A DNA stretch of 64,000 nucleotides, taken from the NCBI RefSeq assembly GCF_900070365.1, contig NZ_LN850107.1, positions 558,001 through 622,000 of the forward strand, written 5' to 3'. The position numbers were made by a program, and so were the translations under genes. The first letter of the stretch is position 1. Every line of letters starts with the position of its first letter. The notes under the pieces are model-generated. The model searched no databases. It had not been told where the DNA came from and saw only the letters and a program-made list of their open reading frames with translations. This stretch comes from Alloactinosynnema sp. L-07. Lineage in GTDB: Bacteria; Actinomycetota; Actinomycetes; Mycobacteriales; Pseudonocardiaceae. This document shows positions 1-8,612 of this stretch, one piece after another.

Positions 1-2
1 GC

Positions 3-386
3 AATGTCCCCACCACGCTGCCTGACGGCACCGCGGGCGACACCCTGGACCCGGTCAAAGGCCGCGTCCTGGAGGCCACCATCCGCCCGGTCGGCGGCCT
101 GGACATGATCCAGATCCAGGCCCGCCGCCTCACCCCGAACACCGTCTACCAGGCGTACTCCGTGGACGCCCACGGCCGCAGGACCCCGGTGTTCTCCTTC
201 CCCACCAACGACAAGGGCGCGACCCCGATGGCGCTGTCCTTCGGCGTCTTCAACGGCAAGAGCGTCGCCATCGAGGCCCAGGGCGCGGTGACACCCGTTC
301 GCAAGGCCGCCTTCGCCGCGCGGATCGATGGCGGCCACGGCCACTCGGTGACGACCGCCGACCTCACCTACTGCGACTGCTGCTGA
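3..386 (+). CDS. C-terminal part of an unknown, probably exported protein
   Basis: The reading frame is open from the window edge to the stop at 386, so this is the 3' end of a gene that starts outside. The visible 127 residues have no transmembrane segment and no motif I recognise. They are rich in Thr, Pro and Gly and end in a Cys-Asp-Cys-Cys tail. An ATG at 105 lies inside the frame, but the frame continues upstream of it. The next gene (29 bp downstream, same strand) is a YcnI-like protein, so an operon with a copper or envelope role is possible. That link is only positional. Confidence 0.6.
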   Translation, partial: NVPTTLPDGTAGDTLDPVKGRVLEATIRPVGGLDMIQIQARRLTPNTVYQAYSVDAHGRRTPVFSFPTNDKGATPMALSFGVFNGKSVAIEAQGAVTPVRKAAFAARIDGGHGHSVTTADLTYCDCC

Positions 387-415
387 CCCCGACCCCGAAC
401 TGAGAGGACTTTCCC

Positions 416-1150
416 ATGCCCAGCCGCACTCGACGGCACGTCACCCGCCTGACCGCCATCGCCGCGAGTGCGGCTGGAGCGTTCGTGCTCCTGGCCGGGC
501 CGGCCGCGGCGCACGTCCGGGTCATCGCCGACGTGATCCCCGGACAGCCCGCCACCCTCCAGTTCCGTGTCCCCAGCGAACTGGCCGACGCGACAACGGT
601 GCGGATCGCCGTCGTCGTGCCGCCAGAGGTCGAGGTCACCGAAGTGCCGCTGAAGGAAGGATGGACGGCGGAGACCATCCCCGGGCCTGCCGACCAGGGC
701 GCCCGGTTGGTGTGGACGGCCGAGCCGGGACACGAGATCCAGCCCGCTGAGAGCGCGACCTTCCCGGTGCTGGTCGGGCCCGTTCCCGACCAGCGCTCCC
801 TCACCTTCAACACCGAGCAGACCTACTCCAACGGCACCGTCGCCGCGTGGAACCAGCCGCAAACCGGCGGCGAGGAGCCACCTTTCCCCGCGCCAGTGCT
901 CATCATCAACCCCGAGGCCGCCCCGCCCACCGGGAACGCGGGGCACCCTCCAGCCACCGGCACCGCCCACCCGGGCGCCGGGTCCACCGCGCCGTCCATA
1001 GCCAACGTGGCGGGAGACTCGACAGGTGCCGGACAGACGGGACTGTCCGCTGGGCTCTTGGGTGGTATCGGTCTCGGCGTGGTGCTCGTTGGTGTGGTCA
1101 CCGCCATCCTGCTCCGACGGCGTAGGAGCAGGATGGCGGCGCGCTCGTAG
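416..1150 (+). CDS. YcnI-family (DUF1775) cell-surface copper-associated protein
   Basis: The 244-residue protein has an N-terminal signal peptide ending near Ala-Ala-Ala-His, a YcnI/DUF1775 beta-sandwich domain (about residues 35-165), a Pro/Gly/Thr-rich stretch, and a C-terminal membrane helix followed by an Arg-rich tail (about 215-244). In the YcnI family the mature protein begins with a His that takes part in copper binding, and here cleavage would leave His-Val at the new N-terminus. The start at 416 has a GAGAGGA ribosome site. It is probably anchored outside the membrane as a copper-handling protein. The copper role is known for the family and is not shown by this sequence alone. Confidence 0.85.
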   Translation: MPSRTRRHVTRLTAIAASAAGAFVLLAGPAAAHVRVIADVIPGQPATLQFRVPSELADATTVRIAVVVPPEVEVTEVPLKEGWTAETIPGPADQGARLVWTAEPGHEIQPAESATFPVLVGPVPDQRSLTFNTEQTYSNGTVAAWNQPQTGGEEPPFPAPVLIINPEAAPPTGNAGHPPATGTAHPGAGSTAPSIANVAGDSTGAGQTGLSAGLLGGIGLGVVLVGVVTAILLRRRRSRMAARS

Positions 1151-1337
1151 TGCCCCGCTCGGGTCGGACGGCGCTCGCTGATCCCGCCCGTTGCCTGCCC
1201 AGTACGCGGGCCGCCCGCCACGCGCGGTGATCGTCGAGTGGTCGAACGAGCGCCCACAGTGACTCCCCGATCGGGTACCGGGAAGGTCGCGGACTACCCT
1301 GGCGGCCTGCGACCTTGAGTTCCCGCATGGAGGGTCA

Positions 1338-2744
1338 GTGCCAGCCGACCGGATCGACACCGTCGTCAGCCTCTGCAAGCGCAGAGGCTTCGTCTACCCG
1401 TGCGGCGAGATCTACGGCGGCACCAGGTCGGCCTGGGACTACGGACCCCTTGGCGTCGAACTCAAGGACAACATCAAGCGCGCGTGGTGGAAGACCATGG
1501 TGCAGGGCCGCGACGACGTCGTGGGTCTCGACTCGTCGGTGATCCTGCCGCGCCAGGTATGGGTCGCATCCGGACACGTCACCGCCTTCCATGATCCGTT
1601 GGTCGAGTGCACCTCCTGTCACAAGCGTTTCCGGGCCGATCAGCTGGCCGAGGAGTACGCCGCCCGGACCGGCAAGGACCTGCCGGGCGCCGCCTCGGCG
1701 AACCCGGTGTACGACCTGTCCGACGTGCCGTGCCCGAACTGCGGCACCCGCGGTCAGTACACCGAGCCGCGCGAGTTCAACATGATGCTCAAGACCCACC
1801 TCGGCCCGGTGGAGACCGACGAGGGAGTGCACTACCTGCGCCCCGAGACCGCGCAGGGCATCTTCGTCAACTTCCTGAACGTGCAGACCACCTCCCGTCG
1901 CAAGCCGCCGTTCGGCATCGGTCAGATCGGCAAGTCGTTCCGCAACGAGATCACCCCCGGCAACTTCATCTTCCGCACCCGCGAGTTCGAACAGATGGAG
2001 ATGGAGTTCTTCGTCGAACCCGGCACGGACGACGAGTGGCACCAGTACTGGATCGATGAGCGGATGCGCTGGTACACCGATCTTGGTATCGCCAAGGACA
2101 ACCTCCGTGTCTATGAGCACCCGCAAGAGAAGCTGTCGCACTACTCCAAGCGGACCGTGGACATCGAGTACCGCTTCCAGTTCGGCGGCCAGGAGTGGGG
2201 TGAGCTGGAGGGCATCGCCAACCGCGCCGACTTCGACCTGACCACCCACTCCAACCACTCCGGCGTGGACCTGTCCTACTTCGACCAGGCCACGAACTCC
2301 CGTTACCGGCCGTTCGTCATCGAGCCCGCCGCGGGTGTCGGCCGCCCGATGATGGCGTTCCTGCTCGACGCCTACGTCGAGGACGAGGCGCCCAACGCCA
2401 AGGGCGGGATCGACAAGCGGATCGTGCTCCGGCTCGACCGCAGGCTCGCCCCGGTCAAGGTCGCCGTGCTCCCGCTGTCCCGCAACGCGGACCTCTCGCC
2501 GAAGGCCCGCGACGTCGCCGCGGCACTGCGAAAGCACTGGAACGTCGACTTCGACGACGCCGGTGCCATCGGTCGCCGGTACCGCAGGCAGGACGAGATC
2601 GGTACCCCGTTCTGCGTCACCGTCGACTTCGACACCCTCAACGACCATGCCGTGACGATCCGCGAACGCGACACCATGTCGCAGGACCGTGTCTCACTCG
2701 ACCAGTTGGAGTCCTACCTGGCCGGGCAGCTCATCGGCTGCTGA
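1338..2744 (+). CDS. glyS: Glycyl-tRNA synthetase, class II, homodimeric type
   Basis: This cytoplasmic enzyme charges tRNA-Gly with glycine. The 468-residue length fits the alpha2 bacterial form. Visible marks are the N-terminal start of the class II core ([18 protein letters not shown]), a zinc ribbon with Cys pairs at 91/94 and 132/135, the motif [11 protein letters not shown] near residue 170, and a C-terminal anticodon-binding domain from about residue 370. The GTG start at 1338 follows a GGAGGG site with very short spacing. Downstream, the stop lies only six bases from the stop of a convergent gene. Confidence 0.97.
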   Translation: MPADRIDTVVSLCKRRGFVYPCGEIYGGTRSAWDYGPLGVELKDNIKRAWWKTMVQGRDDVVGLDSSVILPRQVWVASGHVTAFHDPLVECTSCHKRFRADQLAEEYAARTGKDLPGAASANPVYDLSDVPCPNCGTRGQYTEPREFNMMLKTHLGPVETDEGVHYLRPETAQGIFVNFLNVQTTSRRKPPFGIGQIGKSFRNEITPGNFIFRTREFEQMEMEFFVEPGTDDEWHQYWIDERMRWYTDLGIAKDNLRVYEHPQEKLSHYSKRTVDIEYRFQFGGQEWGELEGIANRADFDLTTHSNHSGVDLSYFDQATNSRYRPFVIEPAAGVGRPMMAFLLDAYVEDEAPNAKGGIDKRIVLRLDRRLAPVKVAVLPLSRNADLSPKARDVAAALRKHWNVDFDDAGAIGRRYRRQDEIGTPFCVTVDFDTLNDHAVTIRERDTMSQDRVSLDQLESYLAGQLIGC

Positions 2745-2750
2745 GTTCGC

Positions 2751-3695
2751 TCAGGAGGCCACCACCTCCGGCCGTGGTCGGGCGGAGGCCGACCGATAGG
2801 CATTCCGCAGATCCTCCACGACTGCCGCGGCGTCCTTCTGGGCGCGCTGAGCTGTCGTGTGCACGGCCACCACACCGTGCGCGGTCATCCGGTCCGCCCG
2901 GTCGGACACCGACTGTGCCGTGCGCGCCGCCCACGGCCGGTGAGCGTCGAAGTCCCACGCCATTCCGACGTCGTCCCACCAGGCGTCGACGATGCCCAGA
3001 TGGACTTTGTCGGGCGTGCTCAGCCGGATGCCCCATTCCGGCGGCGGCAGGCCTGCCCGCGCGACGAGTTCTCGCGCGATGTGACCGCCCGCCAAGCGAA
3101 ATCCGCGGTCGACATCGGCGAGGACTTGCCGCAGCAGCGTTGTTCCTTGCTTGCGGCCGCGGTCGAGTTCGTGCCGCAACGACTCCACCGGCACGGCGCC
3201 CACGTGTATGGCGTCGAGCACGAGCACGCGAACCTCGGTATGGGACGCGGTCGCCCGGCACGCGTCGACCGTCGCCCGCGCCAGCGGCGCGACGGGAAAC
3301 CCGTTTCGCCACAACGGGTTCGGCGGGCGGATGGTCGGCTCGATCCGCACTGAGCCATCGGACCGGCGCGGCCCGTGGCTCGACACGAGCAGATGGATCG
3401 CGCCTTGCGACGGCGTCGACAAGTCGTGCAGCCACATCGCCTCGCGGCCGGTGACCACGCCGTTCGCACCGGCGAGGTGCAGTGCGGCTTGGAGACGTTG
3501 GGCTCGGGTGGGCGGGCTGTCGCTCAGCAGGGCAACATCGGGCTGAAGCTGTTGCCAGGGGCCGTTCTCGCCGCAGAGCTCGCGAATGTCGCCCCGCGTC
3601 AGCCCGAGCGCGTTGAGTTGGGCCGCGCGGGCGACACCGTGGGGGAACACGGACGGAAGGCTTTCCAGGTCGAGTACCGCTTGGTTGGTTTCCAT
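2751..3695 (-). CDS. Conserved actinobacterial protein, AbiEi-like helix-turn-helix plus nuclease-fold (DUF559-type) C-terminus
   Basis: The 314-residue protein begins with an AbiEi-like winged-helix region (about residues 10-75: a basic N-terminus, an 'LTRGDIRELCG' helix, and a position where bound DNA or regulation is expected). It ends in a domain resembling the Vsr/DUF559 endonuclease fold (about residues 205-300, with 'VDAWWDDVGMAWDFDAHRPW'). Such single genes are frequent in Actinobacteria and have no proven function. ATG at 3695 is preferred over a TTG at 3707. No partner toxin gene is adjacent, so I do not call it a toxin-antitoxin module. Confidence 0.7.
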   Translation of the reverse strand: METNQAVLDLESLPSVFPHGVARAAQLNALGLTRGDIRELCGENGPWQQLQPDVALLSDSPPTRAQRLQAALHLAGANGVVTGREAMWLHDLSTPSQGAIHLLVSSHGPRRSDGSVRIEPTIRPPNPLWRNGFPVAPLARATVDACRATASHTEVRVLVLDAIHVGAVPVESLRHELDRGRKQGTTLLRQVLADVDRGFRLAGGHIARELVARAGLPPPEWGIRLSTPDKVHLGIVDAWWDDVGMAWDFDAHRPWAARTAQSVSDRADRMTAHGVVAVHTTAQRAQKDAAAVVEDLRNAYRSASARPRPEVVAS

Positions 3696-3862
3696 GGCTT
3701 CGAGCAAACCGGGACGCGGCGGCGATCGCCAGGGGTCACCCGCCGCCTGTGGATGAATTGGGCCATTGTGGACAACTCGGCCGCCGGACCATCGGATCGT
3801 CGGCGGGTCGAGGTACAGTGGCCCGGGCCGACCCGGGTGCCTCGTCTGAAAGGATGCGGAAC

Positions 3863-4510
3863 GTGCCCGCTCAGCCCCGCCCCATCCTGCGTGCCGTGCG
3901 ACGGCTGTTCGTCGGCATCGTGCTGATGTGCCTGCTCGTCGTCGGCGGCACGGCGTTCCGGGTCTGGCAGGTCGCGCGCATCGATGACCGTGACCACGCC
4001 GACGTCGTCGTGGTCCTCGGCGCGGCCCAGTACGCGGGCAAGCCGTCCAAGGTACTGGAAGCCAGGCTTCGCAAGGCGAAGGCCCTGTACGAAGCGGGCA
4101 TCGCCAACTACGTGGTCACCGGCGGCGGCAGGCGGGAAGGCGACCGGTTCACCGAGGCCGAGGCAGGCCGGGCGTGGCTGGTCAAGCAGGGTGTGCCCCG
4201 CGATCGGGTGATCGATGTCGGCGAGGGCAACGACACCTTGGGAACCATGCGCGCGGTGGCGGCCGAGGTGAAGCGGCGCGGCTGGGAGTCCGCGGTGATC
4301 GTCAGCGATCCATGGCACTCGCTGCGCGCGCGCACGATGGCCCACGACGCGGGCTTGGACGCCTGGACCTCGCCCACGCACACCGGTCCGATCGTCCAGA
4401 CCCGCGAGACGCAGGCCCGCTACATCTTTCGCGAGACCGCGGCGCTGCTTTACTACCGCGCGACGAACGCCTCCGCGGACGGGATCGCGCTCGACGGCGA
4501 GGTCGGTTGA
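3863..4510 (+). CDS. YdcF/SanA-family (DUF218) membrane-anchored protein
   Basis: The protein has an N-terminal transmembrane helix (about residues 12-32) followed by a DUF218 domain. Family marks include 'DVVVVLGAAQ', 'YVVTGGG', an acidic 'EGNDTLGTMR' turn, and 'VIVSDPWHS'. DUF218 proteins such as SanA and YdcF are linked to envelope integrity or to handling of carrier-linked envelope precursors, but their reaction is not settled. GTG at 3863 is favoured because AAAGGA lies 8 nt upstream. An in-frame ATG at 3854 would overlap that site. A TACAGT box at 3816-3821 may be its promoter. The dGTPase gene follows within 25 bases. Confidence 0.85.
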   Translation: MPAQPRPILRAVRRLFVGIVLMCLLVVGGTAFRVWQVARIDDRDHADVVVVLGAAQYAGKPSKVLEARLRKAKALYEAGIANYVVTGGGRREGDRFTEAEAGRAWLVKQGVPRDRVIDVGEGNDTLGTMRAVAAEVKRRGWESAVIVSDPWHSLRARTMAHDAGLDAWTSPTHTGPIVQTRETQARYIFRETAALLYYRATNASADGIALDGEVG

Positions 4511-4532
4511 CCGGCCCGTAGTCTCTGTGACC

Positions 4533-5795
4533 GTGAGCCCCGGTTACTCAGAGCACGACATCGATCGCCTTTTCGTGGAGGCGCCCAAAGGAGCGACCCT
4601 GGTGGGCGCGCTGCCCGCCGTGCGGTCACCATTCAGCCGAGACCGCGCGCGCGTCCTGCACTCGGCGGCGCTGCGCAGACTCGCGGGAAAGACGCAGGTC
4701 GTGGGTCCGAACGAGGGCTCGGATGTGCATGGCATCCCGCGCACCCGGCTCACCCACTCCCTTGAGGTAGCCCAGATCGGCCGGGGCATCGCCGAGGAAC
4801 TCGGGTGCGACCCGGACATCGTCGAGACCGCCGGGCTCGCCCACGACATCGGCCATCCGCCATTCGGGCACAACGGTGAACGGGCGCTCGACGAGGCAGC
4901 CAAGGACTGCGGCGGGTTCGAGGGCAACGCCCAGACCCTGCGGATCCTGGTCCGGCTCGAACCGAAGATCCTCGGCCACGGCCTGAACCTCACCAGGGCC
5001 TCGCTCGACGCCGCGACCAAGTATCCGTGGCCTCGGCGCGACGGCGTCCGGAAGTTCGGTGTCTACGACGACGACATCGAGGTCTTCGACTGGATTCGGG
5101 ACGGTGCGCCGCCGGACCGGCAGTGCATCGAGGCCCAGTTGATGGACTGGTCGGACGACGTGGCGTACTCCGTGCACGATGTCGAGGACGGCGTCCGCGC
5201 GGGCCGGATCACGTTGGGCTCGCTCGCCGACCCGGCTGAGCGTGCCGCGATAGCGCAGATGGCCTCGAAGCACTTCTCCTCGGAACCGGTCTCGGCGCTG
5301 GAGAACGCGGCGACCGAGCTGCTCACCCTCCCGGTCGTCGCGGAGGCCCGCGCGTACGACGGGTCGTTGGACGCACAGGTCGCGCTCAAGCGGCTGACCA
5401 GCGAGTTGGTCGGCCGGTACGCCTCGGCGGTGGTGACAGGAACCCGCAAAGCCCACGGCAACGGACCGCTGACCAGGTATTCCGCCGACCTGGTCATCCC
5501 ACACCAGGTCGCAGCCGAGGTCGCGCTGCTCAAGGCCATGGCGGTTCGGTACGTGATGAGTGACCCGGTCCGGCTGGCCATGCAGGCCAGGCAGCGCGGG
5601 CTGATCACGAATCTGGTCGCGACGCTCATCAGACGGGGTGCCGAGGTCCTCGAACCCGCTTTCCGACCCGCCTGGGCGGCGGCGACCGACCACGGCGCGC
5701 GGCTGCGGGTGGTCGTCGACCAAGTCGCCTCCCTGACCGACGCGCAGGCCGTCACCTGGCACGCCGAGCTTGTGGACAACTTCCGAGCCTGCTAG
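4533..5795 (+). CDS. dgt: Deoxyguanosinetriphosphate triphosphohydrolase-like protein (HD domain)
   Basis: The enzyme hydrolyses dNTPs, classically dGTP to deoxyguanosine and triphosphate, in the cytoplasm. The HD-domain metal ligands are visible: His75 in 'TRLTHSLEVA', then the His-Asp pair at 104-105 in 'GLAHDIGHPPFGH'. A third metal residue would be the Asp in 'DWSDDVAYSVHD'. Length (420 residues) fits the bacterial dGTPase-like family. Two GTG starts are possible, 4527 and 4533. A TAGTCT box at 4519-4524 lies 8 nt before 4533, as in other leaderless-looking genes here, so I prefer 4533. In mycobacteria dgt and dnaG lie close together, and dnaG is also downstream here. Confidence 0.93.
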   Translation: MSPGYSEHDIDRLFVEAPKGATLVGALPAVRSPFSRDRARVLHSAALRRLAGKTQVVGPNEGSDVHGIPRTRLTHSLEVAQIGRGIAEELGCDPDIVETAGLAHDIGHPPFGHNGERALDEAAKDCGGFEGNAQTLRILVRLEPKILGHGLNLTRASLDAATKYPWPRRDGVRKFGVYDDDIEVFDWIRDGAPPDRQCIEAQLMDWSDDVAYSVHDVEDGVRAGRITLGSLADPAERAAIAQMASKHFSSEPVSALENAATELLTLPVVAEARAYDGSLDAQVALKRLTSELVGRYASAVVTGTRKAHGNGPLTRYSADLVIPHQVAAEVALLKAMAVRYVMSDPVRLAMQARQRGLITNLVATLIRRGAEVLEPAFRPAWAAATDHGARLRVVVDQVASLTDAQAVTWHAELVDNFRAC

Positions 5796-5849
5796 CCCAA
5801 AGCCGGCACACTCGTGAGACGGACACCACAAGTCGTCGGGGAGTCAGCC

Positions 5850-6935
5850 GTGTCGCATCTGGAATTCACCCTCGCTCTGCACCGCGCGATCGCGGGGAAT
5901 CCCACGGAACAGGTGTGCTGGTCGCCGTACTCGGTGGCCAGCGCGCTCGGCTTGCTGGCGCTGGGTGCCCGAGGTGGGAGCCGCCGGGAACTCGTCGAGC
6001 TGTTCGGCGACCTCGACGACCTCACAACCCTGATCGCGGGCGCGGCCACGTTGGACAAGGCGGGGACCGACGAGGACGAACCCGTGATCGCGGTGACGAA
6101 CACGCTGTGGGCCGACGCGTCGGTCAGGGTGGAGAGCTCGTTCGCCGACGAGCTTTCCCGGTGGTCGGACGGATCGGTGCGCAATGCTCCATTTAGGACG
6201 GAACCGGTCAAGGCGCGCGATGAGATCAACGCCGACGTCGCGGAGACCACCAGAGGGCTGATCCCGGAACTGCTGCCCGAGGGGTCGATCAACTCCGACA
6301 CGGTCTCCGCCTTGGTCAACGCGTTGTACTTGAAGTGCGCGTGGCGCAACAAGTTCAGCGAGTTCCTGACCGAGCCCAAGCCGTTCCACACCGCGGCCGG
6401 GGTGGTCGAGGTGCCGACGATGGCGCTGAACGAGTCGGTGCCCTATGCCGCGACCAGCGGGTGGCAGGTCGTCGGGCTGCCTGCCATCGGCGGTGTCGAG
6501 GCGGTGATCCTGCTCCCGGACGGCGATCTCGCCGACGCCGAGCCGGAGCTGACAGCCGAGTCCTTGGGCGCGCTGCTCAACGCGCCTGAACATCGTCAAG
6601 TCGCGTTGTCGCTCCCGAAGTTGAAGGTCAGCACCCAAGCCGAGTTGTCACCCGCGCTGCGATCGGTCGGTGTTCGTGAGGTGTTCGGCGACCAAGCGGA
6701 CCTGAGCGGGATCAGTCCGGATCCGCTGGCAGTGGAGGCGATCCTGCACGAGTCCGTGCTCAAGATCGATGAGCAGGGATTCGAGGGCGCGGCCGCGACC
6801 GCGGTGATGATGCGGATGCTGTCGATGCCCGCCGAACCCCTGCCGGTGGTTGTCGACAAGCCGTTCCTGTTGCTCGTCCGGCACGCGGGCACGGGCGCGG
6901 TGTACTTCATGGCGCGGGTCACAGACCCATCCTGA
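5850..6935 (+). CDS. Serpin-family serine protease inhibitor
   Basis: The 361-residue protein is a full-length serpin: an N-terminal 'SPYSVASALGLLALGARGG' helix region, the internal 'NALYLKCAW' strand, and the C-terminal 'PFLLLVRHAGTGAVYFMARV' end. The reactive-loop hinge is present. Counting from the hinge glycine as P15 gives P14 Phe, P13 Glu, P12-P9 Gly-Ala-Ala-Ala, P8 Thr, and P1-P1' Leu-Ser. That suggests inhibition of chymotrypsin- or elastase-like proteases. P14 Phe is unusual, because small residues are normal there in inhibitory serpins. No signal peptide is seen with the GTG at 5850 (GGGGAG 6 nt upstream). An earlier in-frame GTG at 5814 adds nothing signal-like. Confidence 0.9.
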   Translation: MSHLEFTLALHRAIAGNPTEQVCWSPYSVASALGLLALGARGGSRRELVELFGDLDDLTTLIAGAATLDKAGTDEDEPVIAVTNTLWADASVRVESSFADELSRWSDGSVRNAPFRTEPVKARDEINADVAETTRGLIPELLPEGSINSDTVSALVNALYLKCAWRNKFSEFLTEPKPFHTAAGVVEVPTMALNESVPYAATSGWQVVGLPAIGGVEAVILLPDGDLADAEPELTAESLGALLNAPEHRQVALSLPKLKVSTQAELSPALRSVGVREVFGDQADLSGISPDPLAVEAILHESVLKIDEQGFEGAAATAVMMRMLSMPAEPLPVVVDKPFLLLVRHAGTGAVYFMARVTDPS

Positions 6936-6943
6936 GAGGAGGT

Positions 6944-6970
6944 TGTCACGTCTAGTCCTGGTGTCTCGTC
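6944..6970 (+). promoter_or_regulatory. Candidate ECF41-type promoter (TGTCACG-N16-CGTC)
   Basis: TGTCACG (6944-6950) is followed after exactly 16 nt by CGTC (6967-6970), 46 nt before the start of the AhpD-like gene. From memory this is the promoter consensus reported for ECF41 sigma factors. The neighbouring convergent gene encodes an ECF41 sigma factor, and AhpD-like genes are typical ECF41 partners. Confidence 0.65.
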
Positions 6971-7016
6971 CACCTGGTGAACGGCCCAGATCGGGGGCCG
7001 ACACAGGGAGGTTGAG

Positions 7017-7583
7017 ATGCCGCGCATCAAAGCTGTCACGACGGGAGAAGCCGGTCCGCTGTTGCGCACCATCTACTGGTTCGCCCGACGCCGGTTCGGT
7101 GCGGTGCCGGAGCCGGTGGCGGTGTCGGCACACCACCGCGGGCTGATGATGGCCAGTGCCCGGCATGAGTTGGCCGTGCAGAAGGCGTCGAAGGTGCTGC
7201 CCGCCAGCGTTCGTGAGCTGGCGGTCTACCGGGTGGCCCAGTCACTCGGCTGCTCATGGTGCGTCGACTTCGGCACCATGCTGCAGCGGCTCGACGGACT
7301 GGACATCGACCGGCTCAAAGAGATCGACAACTACGCCGAATCGGACGCCTACAGCGCCCACGAGCGGCTTGCCATCGCCTACGCCGACGCGATGACCAGC
7401 AATCCCGTCAGCGTGACCGACGAACAGGTCGCCGAACTCAAGGATGTCTTCGGGGAGAAAGGGGTGATCGAACTCAGCTACCAGATCGGGCTGGAGAACA
7501 TGCGCGCCAGGGTCAACAGCGCGCTCGGCATCGTCGACCAGGGCTTCACCTCGGGCGACGCCTGCCGGATCCCGACACCCTGA
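7017..7583 (+). CDS. Carboxymuconolactone decarboxylase (AhpD-like) family protein
   Basis: The 188-residue, mostly helical protein carries the AhpD-type CxxC pair, Cys79 and Cys82, in 'AQSLGCSWCVDFGTML'. A conserved helical stretch 'SAHERLAIAYADAMT' follows. In AhpD the pair is a peroxidase or disulfide reductase site, and other family members act on different substrates. The ATG at 7017 follows a GGGAGG site. An ECF41-like promoter lies at 6944-6970 and the ECF41 sigma factor gene converges on this gene. Carboxymuconolactone decarboxylases, oxidoreductases and epimerases are the known ECF41 neighbour class, so this is the likely target of that sigma factor. Confidence 0.88.
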   Translation: MPRIKAVTTGEAGPLLRTIYWFARRRFGAVPEPVAVSAHHRGLMMASARHELAVQKASKVLPASVRELAVYRVAQSLGCSWCVDFGTMLQRLDGLDIDRLKEIDNYAESDAYSAHERLAIAYADAMTSNPVSVTDEQVAELKDVFGEKGVIELSYQIGLENMRARVNSALGIVDQGFTSGDACRIPTP

Positions 7584-7596
7584 CCAGGCGCCTCGG

Positions 7597-7615
7597 CCGC
7601 CCGCGCGGTGGGCGG
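7597..7615. terminator. GC hairpin shared by two convergent genes
   Basis: CCGCCC (7597-7602) pairs with GGGCGG (7610-7615) over a 7-nt loop, midway between the AhpD-like gene and the sigma factor gene that converge here. There is no T-tract, so this is terminator-like rather than a classical Rho-independent site. Confidence 0.4.
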
Positions 7616-7627
7616 GTCGCAGCGTGG

Positions 7628-8563
7628 TCAGCGGGTGTAGCCGGTCAGCTTGTCCGGGTTCACGATGTCGTAGATCGCGGCGACCTGTCCGTCGCGCAAG
7701 GCGAAGGCGGTGACCCGGCGGTTGACCTCGCGGTGCACGCCGTCGCTCGGGATGTCGGGTATGGCCATCGCGAGATCGCCGTTGACCAGGACGAGTTCGC
7801 TCTTGCCGAGGTTCTCCAAGCCGTACATCTTGACGAGGCCGAGCATGAAGCGGGCGATGTTGTCCGGGCCGACGACGAAGTTGCGCGCCGTGCGGGCCTT
7901 GCCGTCGCTGTCGCCGACGAGCACGGCGTCGGGGTGCAGCAGGCTGACGACCTTGGCGAGGTCGCCCGCGCTGAGTGCGGCGAGGAGGGCCTGAACCACG
8001 GCGCCTTGGTCGGCCAATGCCGCGCGAGGTGGCGGGTCGGCGTCGGCGGCGGCGCGGCGACCGCGGGAGGCGTGCTGGCGGGCGGTCGCCTCGGAACAGC
8101 CTAGGGTGGCGGCGATCTCGGTGAAGGGCACGCCGAACGCGTCGTGCAGGACAAAGGCGACACGCTGTTCCGGGGTGAGCTTGTCCAGGACGACCAGGGC
8201 CGCCATGCGCACACCGTCGTCGCGGACGATCGCGTCCAGCGGATCCTCGCTGGTCGGGGTGCCGAACGGGGTGACCACCGGCTCGGGCAGCCAGGGTCCG
8301 ACGTAGCGTTCGCGGCGGACCGCGGCCGAGCGCAGCCGGTCCAGGCACAGGCGTCCGACGACGGTGGTCAGCCATCCGCGCAGGTCACGGATGTCGGCGC
8401 GGGCCCGGTCGTCCAAAGCGGACAGTCGCAGCCAGGCTTCCTGGATGGCGTCCTCGGCGTCGGACAGCGTGCTGGTCAGGCGGTAGGCGACACCGAGCAG
8501 GTGGGTGCGGTGCTCGGTGAAGCGCATTGCCAGATCAGAGTCGCTGACGGTCACGGGACTCAT
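7628..8563 (-). CDS. ECF41-group RNA polymerase sigma factor with fused SnoaL-like regulatory domain
   Basis: The 311-residue protein has sigma region 2 (about residues 12-80), region 4 (about 115-185, with 'PFTEIAATLGCSEATARQH'), and a C-terminal SnoaL-like domain (about 195-305). Hallmarks of the ECF41 group are WLPEP at residues 91-95 in the linker and NPDKL close to the C-terminus. In this group the C-terminal extension replaces an anti-sigma factor and both aids and restrains activity. The frame stays open upstream, but ATG at 8563 is the first start that gives a normal sigma N-terminus. The divergent dnaG start lies 49 bp away. The probable target is the convergent AhpD-like gene. Confidence 0.93.
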   Translation of the reverse strand: MSPVTVSDSDLAMRFTEHRTHLLGVAYRLTSTLSDAEDAIQEAWLRLSALDDRARADIRDLRGWLTTVVGRLCLDRLRSAAVRRERYVGPWLPEPVVTPFGTPTSEDPLDAIVRDDGVRMAALVVLDKLTPEQRVAFVLHDAFGVPFTEIAATLGCSEATARQHASRGRRAAADADPPPRAALADQGAVVQALLAALSAGDLAKVVSLLHPDAVLVGDSDGKARTARNFVVGPDNIARFMLGLVKMYGLENLGKSELVLVNGDLAMAIPDIPSDGVHREVNRRVTAFALRDGQVAAIYDIVNPDKLTGYTR

Positions 8564-8612
8564 CCTAGGGCGGGACACCTCGCCCTTGGGCGCGCGCATA
8601 GACTCGACTGTT

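Noticed and set aside
2751..3695. Toxin-antitoxin pair
   Set aside because: The protein has an AbiEi-like N-terminus, but there is no AbiEii-like partner next to it.
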